Source: Bacillota bacterium
GTDB taxonomy: Bacteria > Eremiobacterota > SpSt-956 > JAKJGF01
Assembly (NCBI GenBank): GCA_029555925.1
Contig: JAKPQU010000496.1
Location: 1 to 45,006, forward strand
Direction: 5' to 3'
DNA: 45,006 nucleotides
Below are positions 19,389-27,711 of this stretch, one piece after another. The notes beneath the pieces are model-generated. The model did no database searches. It was not told the origin of the DNA and saw nothing but the letters and a program-made list of their open reading frames with translations. A program made the position numbers and the translations under genes. How positions within the stretch are numbered: position 1 is the first letter of the stretch; the number at the start of each line of letters is the position of its first letter.

Positions 19389-21197
19389 ATGAACAGAAGA
19401 ATCTTTTTATTCTCTATGATTACTGTAATATTTGTTTCACTGTCTTTAAACATATTTGGAGAAGAGATTTCTCCTCACAAAAAACCTGTTTATAAGGTAA
19501 AATTCTACAGAGGTGATTACAGAGACAGGGAAGAGAAAGCCAATGAAGATGGTGCCATATGTTATGTGGAACAGCATTTTAATTCTACAGGTGGAGATCC
19601 CAATACGAATTATACCATGGTTTTAATAACAACAGGTTCGTCTGATTTCACAAAGACATGGGCCGAATATTATGTCAACAGGGTTTCAGAACAGTTTCAA
19701 CTGAATAAATGGAAAAAAGACGGCATTAAAGTTCTGGTACAGGGTGACAGAGGCTATGGAAATCTGAAATATTTAAAGATGCCCGCCATATTACCTGAAC
19801 CATTTCTTATCTGTAATTCTACGGGGGTGGAATGGGCTAAAACAAGACAGGATGAACTGGCCCGGATTTTAGTTGATTCCATATATAAATTCTTCCCCGA
19901 AGGTGGGCTTGTGGCTTTTTCAGTAGGACATAAATACAAGATAAGCAATATAAATGATAAAGGCGCATGCCCTTTTGAAGGCATATGTGAAATAGATTTC
20001 AATGAAGCGGTTCTTGAGAAAGCGGCAAAAATGTTAGACCCTGATTATACTGTGTCATCTATTGAAGATAGTCCAAAGTATCTTGATTTATTCAATGAAG
20101 TATGCGGTCTTGTAGAGGAGAATTTTTATGATCCTACTTTTATAGACACTGATTTCATTAAAATAAAAGAAATTTTTAGAACCAATGCCGGAGAAATAAG
20201 AACAGACAGGGAATTTTCTAAAGTCATAAATAATATGCTGAAACAATTTAAGACTTCACATACAAATTATTATACAAAAGACGATCCTGAATATTATCAG
20301 CTTGCATCCATTTTTTCTTCTCTCCCTGAAATAAAAAAACTCTTCAATGATAAAGATATATTATATCCTTCGGCAGGTTTATTTACAAAAGAAACAGACA
20401 GTAAAATTTTTATTGTCTCTGTAATGGCCGGTTCTGTCTCTGAAAAAGCGGGACTCATGACGGGTGATGAAATAGTATCTGTTGACGGTGAGCCTTACAT
20501 GGGAGTGGCATCTCTTATAAACAAACCTGACGGGGTAACATTTTTTATAAGAAGAAGAGAAAACGACGAACCTTTTCAGGTGAAGATTATACCTGAAATG
20601 ATAAACCCCTCTGAAGAGTTCCTCAGGGCAGAGAAAGAATCTGTTCAGATTATAGATAATACAGGTTATATTCATATATGGAATTTTGCAGGAGAAGCAT
20701 ATTATGATGAATTGATTTCTTCTATAAGTAATGGTATTTTAAAAGATGCACATAGTCTTATACTGGATCTTCGTGACGGCTGGGGAGGGGCAAATCCTGA
20801 TTATCTAAATGTCTTCAATGAGAAAATCCCTGAAATTCAGATGATTGACAGAGATGGCATTGTCAGAGGCGGTCATTCTCAGTGGAAAAAACCTGTAGTC
20901 ATGCTTGTTAATGAAAGGGTAAGAAGCGGTAAAGAAATTCTGGCTTACGGATTTAAGAAATATAAAATTGGTACACTTATAGGAGAGAATACTGCAGGTG
21001 CTGTTCTTGCAGGTAAGATATTACCTGTTTCCGATGGTTCTCTTTTATATCTGGCATGTGGTGCCGCAAGGATTGACGGAGAAAACCTGGAAGGGAAAGG
21101 AGTGGCACCTGATATTACTGTACCTTTTGATATAAGATACTGTGAAGGAAAAGATTTACAGCTGGAAAAAGCTATAGAATATCTGAAGAACCTTTAA
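19389..21197 (+). CDS. Secreted amidase-like / PDZ / S41 peptidase fusion
   Basis: The 602-residue product begins with a signal peptide (MNRRIFLFSMITVIFVSLSL) cleaved near residue 25. Residues about 30-190 resemble a divergent N-acetylmuramoyl-L-alanine amidase of the Amidase_3 type: an acidic residue before HFNS (EQHFNS), then PEPFLICNSTGVEWAKTRQD and a helix ending VAFSVGHKYK. Residues about 330-410 are a PDZ domain (VSEKAGLMTGDEIVSVDGEP). Residues about 425-595 are an S41 tail-specific-protease core (LILDLRDGWGGANPDY). S513 in NERVRSGKEILA is the likely nucleophile, followed by IGENTAGAV, as in the tricorn/CPP-like branch and not the Ser-Lys CtpA type. It probably acts in the envelope on peptidoglycan or exported proteins. 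An AAGGAG site precedes the ATG. The S41 and PDZ calls are firm; the amidase call is tentative. Confidence 0.82.
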   Translation: MNRRIFLFSMITVIFVSLSLNIFGEEISPHKKPVYKVKFYRGDYRDREEKANEDGAICYVEQHFNSTGGDPNTNYTMVLITTGSSDFTKTWAEYYVNRVSEQFQLNKWKKDGIKVLVQGDRGYGNLKYLKMPAILPEPFLICNSTGVEWAKTRQDELARILVDSIYKFFPEGGLVAFSVGHKYKISNINDKGACPFEGICEIDFNEAVLEKAAKMLDPDYTVSSIEDSPKYLDLFNEVCGLVEENFYDPTFIDTDFIKIKEIFRTNAGEIRTDREFSKVINNMLKQFKTSHTNYYTKDDPEYYQLASIFSSLPEIKKLFNDKDILYPSAGLFTKETDSKIFIVSVMAGSVSEKAGLMTGDEIVSVDGEPYMGVASLINKPDGVTFFIRRRENDEPFQVKIIPEMINPSEEFLRAEKESVQIIDNTGYIHIWNFAGEAYYDELISSISNGILKDAHSLILDLRDGWGGANPDYLNVFNEKIPEIQMIDRDGIVRGGHSQWKKPVVMLVNERVRSGKEILAYGFKKYKIGTLIGENTAGAVLAGKILPVSDGSLLYLACGAARIDGENLEGKGVAPDITVPFDIRYCEGKDLQLEKAIEYLKNL

Positions 21198-21221
21198 CAT
21201 ATCAATCTTTTATTCACCGGA

Positions 21222-21258
21222 AAAAATCGGGTTTCAGGTTTTTTTTACCTGAAACCCG
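21222..21258 (-). terminator. Rho-independent terminator of the glycine-rich protein gene
   Basis: A perfect 12-bp stem, CGGGTTTCAGGT at 21228-21239 with ACCTGAAACCCG at 21247-21258, is followed on the minus strand by ATTTTTT. On the plus strand it lacks a U-tract but could also slow transcription from the S41 gene. Confidence 0.88.
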
Positions 21259-21299
21259 TAAGCATTTGTGTTTTAGAAGATTTATTTTAAACAGGATTT

Positions 21300-22214
21300 C
21301 TAGCCGAATGGAGACATGCCGTTTTTACCGAAAATACAACTGATATCTTCTGTTTTACCCATATTTTGAATAAAATTAGCTCCAAAGTTATTAATCTGTT
21401 GAGTATTGAAATCTTTCATTGCCTGTGCAACATCATAATCTCCATTTTCTGTTAAATAATTCTGCGGATTTAAATTGACCTCTCCGAAGCCTTCAAACAT
21501 ATTACCGTTTCCCATAGTATTGCCTCCTCCGCCGCCACCGCCATCAGAGAATGCACCACCGAATGGAGATTGACCGGAGTCCATAAATGCACAATGTATA
21601 TCTTCTGATTTACCCATATTTGATATGAAATTAGAAGCAGCTTCATTAATCTTCTGGGTATTGAAATCTTTCATTGCCTTTGCAACATCATAACTTCCAT
21701 CTTCTTTTAAGTAATTTTGAGGATTGAGGCCAGATGCTTGATTACCAGCTGCTCCACCTGCTTCACCTGTTCCGCCCGACATACCTCCTCCGCCGCCGAA
21801 TGGAGATTGACCGGAGTCCATAAATGCACAATGTATATCTTCTGATTTTCCCATATTGGCAATAAAATTGGCAGCAGCTTCATTAATCTTCTGAGTATTG
21901 AAGTCTGTCATTGCCTTTGCAACATCATAACTTCCATCGGGATTTAAATAGTTCTCCGGATTATTAGCCTCTGCCTGTCCATCTGGAGTTAAAGAGCTTT
22001 TGTCTGTTGTATCAGTTTTAGGTGCTCCACTATCACTGGTTCCTTTAGTTCCTCCACTATCACTGGTTCCTTTAGTTCCTCCTGCATCACTGGTTCCTTT
22101 AGTTCCTCCTGCATCACTGGTTCCTTTAGTTCCTCCTGCATCCCTGGACCCTCCGCCTGGAGCGCTTGGAGCAGGACTTCCACCACCTGAACTCACGCTG
22201 CCTACTGTTGACAT
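21300..22214 (-). CDS. Glycine-rich protein with three 56-residue repeats and a DAGGTKGTS tract
   Basis: I do not recognise a family. The 304 residues contain no signal peptide or membrane helix. Residues 25-61 are a 9-residue repeat (DAGGTKGTS and DSGGTKGTS). Three homologous modules of 56 residues follow at 85-140, 164-219 and 249-304. Each runs NPxNYL..DG.YDVAxAM.DFNTQ.IN, then NFIxNMGK.EDIxC and ends SPFG, so each carries one conserved cysteine. Glycine-rich linkers join the modules. The first two modules are nearly identical. The ATG has a clear AAAGGAGAG site, and a strong terminator follows the gene, so it is an independent, probably well-expressed unit. Low-complexity linkers and repeated helical modules suggest a structural or surface-assembly protein, possibly exported by a non-Sec route; that is inference only. 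Confidence 0.75.
   Translation of the reverse strand: MSTVGSVSSGGGSPAPSAPGGGSRDAGGTKGTSDAGGTKGTSDAGGTKGTSDSGGTKGTSDSGAPKTDTTDKSSLTPDGQAEANNPENYLNPDGSYDVAKAMTDFNTQKINEAAANFIANMGKSEDIHCAFMDSGQSPFGGGGGMSGGTGEAGGAAGNQASGLNPQNYLKEDGSYDVAKAMKDFNTQKINEAASNFISNMGKSEDIHCAFMDSGQSPFGGAFSDGGGGGGGNTMGNGNMFEGFGEVNLNPQNYLTENGDYDVAQAMKDFNTQQINNFGANFIQNMGKTEDISCIFGKNGMSPFG
21303..21962 (-). repeat. Three 168-base coding repeats in the glycine-rich gene
   Basis: The units lie at 21795-21962, 21558-21725 and 21303-21470, encoding the three 56-residue modules. The first two are most alike; the last is the most diverged. Confidence 0.85.
22027..22152 (-). repeat. 27-base tandem repeat, four full units and a partial one
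   Basis: Units at 22027, 22054, 22081 and 22108 (each CCxxxATCACTGGTTCCTTT-like) and a partial one at 22135 encode the DAGGTKGTS/DSGGTKGTS tract. Near identity at DNA level suggests recent slippage or unequal recombination. Confidence 0.92.
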
Positions 22215-22849
22215 TTTATATCTCTCCTTTCAAAAATTAATTATTAATAAACTATTCTTTGGATATTTGAGATTATTGCTGATGTTACAAAAATTCTCTT
22301 TCCTCAAATATCTGTCAGAATAACCTTTCTTTTTATTATAAAATTTTATATGGTTTCTGTCAACTCTGGAAAAAGCTGGGAAATCAATGCTTTGTATCAG
22401 TATTTTTATATGGTGAAATTTGTGTTGAATTATACTGATTAAGTATTTCTATGTAATATTTTAATGTACTTTCTTTTGATTTCCATGTTTCTATTAATAA
22501 ATATAATGCATATTGTATGTGTCAAAAAAGTTCCAAACATGTTCCAATTTTATCAGGTCCTCTGTAAAATATAGTCACATACCGTAAGAAAATAAATCCT
22601 GCAAATTACGTTTATTTTCCTGGCATCACGCGTCACGAGAGATTCTTATTAAATTCTGTCGAGTTATGAAATACGCCATAATATAGAAAATCTATGCCTG
22701 AACCTGTAGTAAGAAAAATTTATGCCATTATCCGTCTAATATTTTATATCACGTTGGTGAACGAGACGTGAGCAGGGAAATAAATAACCACTTTTCCCCC
22801 ACAGCTCACGTCTTTTCTCTCATTTTTATTTCTTGAAAGGAGTTTCTTT
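22215..22849. other. 635-base divergent intergenic region
   Basis: This region holds the leaders of two divergent genes. It contains an inverted repeat GATATTTGAG/CTCAAATATC (22262-22271 and 22303-22312) before the glycine-rich gene, a heptamer remnant (CATCACGCGTCACGAG) near 22623, and a large hairpin next to the alpha-2-macroglobulin gene. No credible ORF is seen. Confidence 0.6.
22766..22813 (+). promoter_or_regulatory. Leader hairpin before the alpha-2-macroglobulin gene
   Basis: AGACGTGAGC pairs perfectly with GCTCACGTCT, enclosing a further GGGAAA/TTTCCC pairing, and the 3' side runs into TTTCTCTCATTTTT. It ends about 35 bases before the ATG, so it could be an attenuator or an mRNA-stabilising leader. 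No riboswitch class is recognised. Confidence 0.5.
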
Positions 22850-25800
22850 ATGAAAAAATGTCTTTTACTTTTACCAGTTATTTTAATTATGGCTTTACTC
22901 TATTATCCTGGCGAAGCCACAGGCCAGCGTATAAGACTTAAAATTCTGGGACAGAAAGATTTTCTTTCGGGAGGCAGTGGAGGACTGAGAATTATTGCCC
23001 TTGATGAACATGGCCAGAAAACGCTGGAAGGAGTAAAAATTTCTATTAATTTTATTTCTGATAAGGAACAAAAGGAACTTTTCTCCGGCATTACTGATTT
23101 TTCGGGAAGTGTTAATTCATCATTCAAAATACCTTCCACTGTTGCCGGTAAAGCAAAACTTTCTGTAATTGCTTCACGGGACATGGAAAAAAAAGAAATA
23201 GCTTTTGATGTCAATATAAACAAAAGTTATCAATTACTGCTCACTACGGATAAACCTCTTTATCAGCCCGGGCAGACTATAAATTTAAGACTTCTTGCCC
23301 TGAAGAGACCAGATATGGCACCTGTGTCAAATATGCCTGTACTGTTTGAAATAGCAGATGCAAAAGGTAACAAGGTTTTTAAATATGAAGGAAAACTGTC
23401 GGCCTTTGGGGTGGCGTCGGCTAAATTTAATCTTGCAGATGAAGTCAATATGGGTGAATATCATATTAAAGCCATAGCAGAACAGGAAGAAACAGAGAAA
23501 AATGTTACCGTAAAACGTTATGTACTGCCGAAATTTAATAACAGTGTCAAGTCTGATAAGGACTATTATCAGCCGGGACAGACTGTTAAAGGAACTGTAG
23601 AAGCCCGTTATTTCTTCGGGAAACCTGTCTCTGATGGTGATGTAAACATAAACTTTTCCACTTTTGACGTACAGGAAAATAAACTTTCTGAAATAAGCGG
23701 TAAAACAGATAAAGAAGGATTTTATACATTTGAATATAAAGTGCCTGATTATTTTACAGGGCTCCCCCTTGAAGGAGGGAAAGCCTTACTGGATATGAAA
23801 ATTACCGTAACAGACAGGGCAAAACATCAGGAAATAATTTATAAATCTCTCCCTGTTGTAAAAGACCCTGTTCAAATAACCGTAGTACCTGAAAGTAATT
23901 CCTTTATTCCATCTATTGAAAATACTGTTTATATTCTTACAAATTATCCTGACGGGAGCCCTGCCAGAACGACTCTGGATGTTACTCTTAACGGTAAAAC
24001 GGAAAAAATAAAAACCGATGATACAGGATTTGCCGAAGTTTATGTAAAACCTGAACATGAAAATACTTCCTATGAGATAAAATGTTATGATGACCTTGGA
24101 AACAGAGCTTCTTCAAAGGGAGTTTTTCAAATTGCCGGCGGAGAAAAGATCCTTTTAAGAACAGACAGAGCCCTGTACAGAGCAGGTGAAGCCATTAAAT
24201 TAAATGTTTTCTCCGTAACCGGTGAAGGTACTGCTTATGTGGATATAATAAGAGATAATCAGACTATTCTGACTAAAGCCATTGATATTAAGTCAGGCAA
24301 GGGAAATCTTGAATGGACACTCACGCCGGACTGTGCCGGAAGTCTTACTCTCCACGCCTACAGAATTACTCCTGACGGGCAGATTATAAGAGATACGAGA
24401 AAGATTGTCGTAAGTTCTGCAAATGATCTGGATATAAGTGTATCTATGAATAAAGGTGTCTATCTTCCCGGAGAAGATGGAGAAATAAAATTCAAGGTGG
24501 CTGATAAGTCTGGGAAACCGGTTCAGTCTGTTCTGGGAGTGGATATAGTGGATGAAAGCTTCTTCGCTCTGGCAGAGAGAAAACCGGGGTTTGAAAAACT
24601 TTATTTTCTTCTGGAAGCTGAACTGCTTGAACCGAAATATGAAATACATGGCATAGAATTTTCAGATCTTGTAAGAGGTTTTGAAGAAGGAAAAGGTGAT
24701 ACCCAGAACCTGTCAAAGATTATTTTAAAGAATGCACCTTCAGGCGAGGTGTTTACTGTAAATAAAGATTCCTTTGTAGAGGATCTGAAAAATCTTTATA
24801 CAAATTTTACGGCCCTATATAACGGTATAAATCTGTTTTACGGAGCGAATAACCGCTATCCTTCCAGTGTATCCGAGATGACTAAAGGCAAATATCTTTT
24901 AAAAGATAGATATTTAAAAGAGGAAGAAACACTTGATCCATGGGGTAATTGTATATATATATCAGGCGGCGGAGGCACAGGTTATGTAGAGCTTATATCC
25001 TTCGGTCCTGACGGTAAGAAAGGAACAGACGATGATATAAGCTATCAAAATATATATCAGATACTTGAACGTTACATATCTTATAATGATCCCTTCTGGA
25101 GCAATGCAAGATGGTTTGTAAATGAAGATGAGGAAGCCATGATTAAAGCAGAGGCTTTTGCAGGAGGCCATCCTGTACCCTGTCCTATGGCAGCATTACC
25201 TTCAGATGCTCCGGGAGGTGCAAGTGCTCCGCAAGCGCCTGCAAGGGTAAGGGAATATTTTCCCGAAACTCTTTACACAAACCCGGAAGTAATTACTGAT
25301 GAAAAAGGTGTGGGAAGGATCAATGTAAAAATGGCAGATTCCATTACTACATGGAGACTTACTTCTTTTGCATCTTCTCTTAAAGGAGAGATGGGAAACA
25401 AACAGTCCGGTATAAAGGTTTTTCAGGATTTCTTTGTAGATATCGACCTTCCTGTATTTCTCACACAGGATGACGAAATTTCCATACCTGTGGCAGTCTA
25501 TAATTATTTGCCTGAAAAACAGACAGTAAAGCTGGAACTCCTTAAAGATAGCTGGTTTACACTTCTTGATGACCCGGTGAAAAATATTTCTCTAGAAAAA
25601 GATCAGGTAAGTGTTGTTTATTTCAGAATTAAAGCAAAAGATGTGGGAACTCATCCTCTTACTGTTTATTCAAAAGGTTCAAAGATGAGTGATGCCATAA
25701 AGAGAACAATTCAAATAGAGCCGAACGGAAAATTGTTTGTAGAGACACAGAGTGACAGACTCTCGGAATCTCTCTCTAAAACAGTTGAAATACCGGATAA

Positions 25801-27058
25801 TGCTATCAGGGGTGCAGGTAAAATACTTGTTACTTTATATCCGGGCCTTTTCTCTCAGGTAGTGGAAGGGCTGGATAAAATTCTTCGCATGCCAGGCGGA
25901 TGTTTTGAACAGACCAGTTCAACAACGTACCCGAATGTTCTTGTTCTGGATTATCTGAAAAGGGTGAATAAAATAACGCCTGAACTTCAAATGAAAGCAG
26001 AAACTTATATTAATAACGGCTATCAGAGACTCCTTACCTTTGAAGTCAGTGGAGGAGGTTTCTCCTGGTTTGGTGATGCGCCGGCAAATAAATTGCTTAC
26101 TGCTTTTGGTATAATGGAATTTAAAGATATGGCAAACGTTCATTCCGTAGACCCTTCTCTTATAAAGAGAACTCAGGACTGGCTCGCATCACAGCAGTTA
26201 CAGGACGGTAGCTGGAAACCTGATGAAAGTTATCTCCATGCAGAAAGCTGGTCAAGGCTTCAGAATTCAAATCTCCTTGTTACTGCTTATATAACATGGG
26301 CCCTCCTGGATACAGGCTATGAAAATAAAGAAGTTACAGGAAAAGCTGTTTCCTATATAAAAGAACATTATACCGGGGCAAAAGATCCTTATATGATGGC
26401 TATTATAGCAAATGCTCTTTCATCATATGATAAATCTGACCCGATATTGAAGAATGTTTTTCAGACACTTATAGATATGAAGAAAGAAGATAAATCTTCC
26501 GTCTACTGGGAATCTTCCCTTGAAACTATTACTTTTTCAGGTGGTATAAGTTCTACTGTCGAAACTACTGCTCTCGCAGCTTATGCAATGTTGAAATCCG
26601 AGCTTTATCCCGATGTGGTCAATAAATGTATTACATTTCTTATACAGAATAAGGATGCTTATGGAACATGGCATTCCACTCAGCCTACAATACTTACCCT
26701 GAGAACTCTTTTACTTGCAGCGGAAAAAGCCACAGAAGAGGTAAATGTAGCAGGGTCTATCCTGATAAACGGAAAGAAATTTAAAGATTTCAATATTACT
26801 TCCAAAAATTTTGATGTTTATCAGCAGTTTGACCTGGGAACTGTATCGGGTAAGAACAATGTGGACATAAAATTTGAAGGTAAATGTAACTGCCTCTATC
26901 AGATTGTGACAAAATATTATCTGCCATGGAACATGATAAATGAAGAAAAACATTCTGATACTATGTCTATAAAAGTTTCATATGACAGGACAAAACTTGT
27001 GCAGAATGACCTTGTCACATGTAAAGCACAGATAGCCAATAATACTGAGGCGACATAA
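22850..27058 (+). CDS. Bacterial alpha-2-macroglobulin, main part, with a GspG-like insert
   Basis: Alpha-2-macroglobulins trap proteases by a thioester released after bait cleavage. The 1402-residue product has a signal peptide (residues 1-25, no lipobox cysteine), then Ig-like MG domains (TTDKPLYQPGQTINLRLLAL; YYQPGQTVKG; RTDRALYRAGEAIKL). A bait-region segment, the AYFPETLYTNP-type ANA junction (REYFPETLYTNPEVITDEKG) and a thioester domain with the intact motif GGCFEQ (C1018, Q1021) follow. Residues about 638-740 look like the globular domain of a type II secretion pseudopilin GspG (DLKNLYTNFTALYNGINLF, then DPWGN, then FGPDGKKGTDDDIS). The frame ends at TAA 27056-27058, exactly where the receptor-binding domain should begin; that domain is encoded by the next gene in another frame. 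The ATG has an AAAGGAG site. Confidence 0.9.
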   Translation: MKKCLLLLPVILIMALLYYPGEATGQRIRLKILGQKDFLSGGSGGLRIIALDEHGQKTLEGVKISINFISDKEQKELFSGITDFSGSVNSSFKIPSTVAGKAKLSVIASRDMEKKEIAFDVNINKSYQLLLTTDKPLYQPGQTINLRLLALKRPDMAPVSNMPVLFEIADAKGNKVFKYEGKLSAFGVASAKFNLADEVNMGEYHIKAIAEQEETEKNVTVKRYVLPKFNNSVKSDKDYYQPGQTVKGTVEARYFFGKPVSDGDVNINFSTFDVQENKLSEISGKTDKEGFYTFEYKVPDYFTGLPLEGGKALLDMKITVTDRAKHQEIIYKSLPVVKDPVQITVVPESNSFIPSIENTVYILTNYPDGSPARTTLDVTLNGKTEKIKTDDTGFAEVYVKPEHENTSYEIKCYDDLGNRASSKGVFQIAGGEKILLRTDRALYRAGEAIKLNVFSVTGEGTAYVDIIRDNQTILTKAIDIKSGKGNLEWTLTPDCAGSLTLHAYRITPDGQIIRDTRKIVVSSANDLDISVSMNKGVYLPGEDGEIKFKVADKSGKPVQSVLGVDIVDESFFALAERKPGFEKLYFLLEAELLEPKYEIHGIEFSDLVRGFEEGKGDTQNLSKIILKNAPSGEVFTVNKDSFVEDLKNLYTNFTALYNGINLFYGANNRYPSSVSEMTKGKYLLKDRYLKEEETLDPWGNCIYISGGGGTGYVELISFGPDGKKGTDDDISYQNIYQILERYISYNDPFWSNARWFVNEDEEAMIKAEAFAGGHPVPCPMAALPSDAPGGASAPQAPARVREYFPETLYTNPEVITDEKGVGRINVKMADSITTWRLTSFASSLKGEMGNKQSGIKVFQDFFVDIDLPVFLTQDDEISIPVAVYNYLPEKQTVKLELLKDSWFTLLDDPVKNISLEKDQVSVVYFRIKAKDVGTHPLTVYSKGSKMSDAIKRTIQIEPNGKLFVETQSDRLSESLSKTVEIPDNAIRGAGKILVTLYPGLFSQVVEGLDKILRMPGGCFEQTSSTTYPNVLVLDYLKRVNKITPELQMKAETYINNGYQRLLTFEVSGGGFSWFGDAPANKLLTAFGIMEFKDMANVHSVDPSLIKRTQDWLASQQLQDGSWKPDESYLHAESWSRLQNSNLLVTAYITWALLDTGYENKEVTGKAVSYIKEHYTGAKDPYMMAIIANALSSYDKSDPILKNVFQTLIDMKKEDKSSVYWESSLETITFSGGISSTVETTALAAYAMLKSELYPDVVNKCITFLIQNKDAYGTWHSTQPTILTLRTLLLAAEKATEEVNVAGSILINGKKFKDFNITSKNFDVYQQFDLGTVSGKNNVDIKFEGKCNCLYQIVTKYYLPWNMINEEKHSDTMSIKVSYDRTKLVQNDLVTCKAQIANNTEAT

Positions 27059-27060
27059 AG

Positions 27061-27339
27061 ATGACCATTATAGATCTGGGCATACCTCCCGGATTTACAG
27101 TGGAAAGTGATGGTCTTGAGAAACTTGTTACGAATAAGGTAATACAGAAATACAGTCTTACAGGGAGACAGGTAATTATTTATATTGATGAGATAAAGGG
27201 AAAGCAATCTATAGATGTAAGTTATCAGCTCAGGGCAAAATATCCTGTAAAAGTGCAGGCTCCCAGGTCTCAGGTCTATGAATATTATAAGCCGGAGAAT
27301 GTGACTGTAACAAAGCCTGTTGAGATGATTGTAGAGTAG
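27061..27339 (+). CDS. Split-off C-terminal receptor-binding domain of the alpha-2-macroglobulin
   Basis: The 92-residue frame (MTIIDLGIPPGFTVES, GRQVIIYIDEIKG, YQLRAKYPVKVQAP, VYEYYKPENV) is the typical last domain (MG8/receptor-binding) of alpha-2-macroglobulins, normally covalently continuous with the thioester domain. Here it is in a different frame, and its ATG lies two bases after the TAA of the main gene. Either a small indel (natural or an assembly error) has broken one gene, or the domain is made separately by translational re-initiation and assembles non-covalently. No good independent Shine-Dalgarno site is seen; GAGGCGAC at 27047-27054 is weak. The domain itself shows no decay, which argues for a recent break, a sequencing error or retained function. 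A terminator hairpin follows at once. Confidence 0.8.
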   Translation: MTIIDLGIPPGFTVESDGLEKLVTNKVIQKYSLTGRQVIIYIDEIKGKQSIDVSYQLRAKYPVKVQAPRSQVYEYYKPENVTVTKPVEMIVE

Positions 27340-27345
27340 ATATAT

Positions 27346-27379
27346 AAAAGGCGGGGGGCTCTTATGGGCTCCGCCTTTT
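27346..27379 (+). terminator. Terminator of the alpha-2-macroglobulin genes
   Basis: AAAAGGCGG at 27346-27354 pairs with CCGCCTTTT at 27371-27379, directly after the stop of the split-off domain gene. It closes both frames as one transcription unit. Confidence 0.7.
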
Positions 27380-27399
27380 GTAGTGTCTAATTAACGCTC

Positions 27400-27703
27400 C
27401 AGGTAAATTAGTAACCATTTATCAGCTTCTGTCTGACAGGCTCTGGAGAAGAAAAATAATTTGCCTTATTTAATTTGTTTTACAGACAATAAATTAGCCC
27501 TTATTTATAGTTAGTTTCATAACTATCCATAAATAATGACTTCGTAATGCGTAAAGTGTAATGCGTGATGCGCAGGGATTAAACCCGTCACGCGTAACGC
27601 GTTACGCGTAACGACGACTTAATTTCTAATACTATAGAAAAAACGAATTTTTCTTCTCCAGAGCCTGCCAGTCAGAAGCTTTTTACGGATACCCTTTTAC
27701 CTG
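27400..27703. mobile_element. Inverted-repeat-bounded element (MITE-like), non-coding
   Basis: The 34-mer at 27424-27457 (AGCTTCTG to GAAAAAT) returns in reverse complement at 27647-27680 with two mismatches. Outer CAGGTAAA/TTTACCTG arms at 27400-27407 and 27696-27703 extend the pairing. The interior carries heptamer-hairpin copy A2. No ORF or clear target duplication is seen. Confidence 0.55.
27505..27614. repeat. Heptamer-hairpin intergenic repeat, copy A2
   Basis: This is the second copy of the element at 18727-18816. It has one extra heptamer (TGATGCG) on the left arm and extra GCGTAAC units on the right, showing expansion of both arms of the hairpin. Confidence 0.85.
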
Positions 27704-27711
27704 TTACGGTA

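Noticed and set aside
22000..22323. Plus-strand ORF with Leu-Val-Pro repeats
   Set aside because: It is the antisense reading of the 27-base tandem repeats of the glycine-rich gene, so its regularity is inherited.
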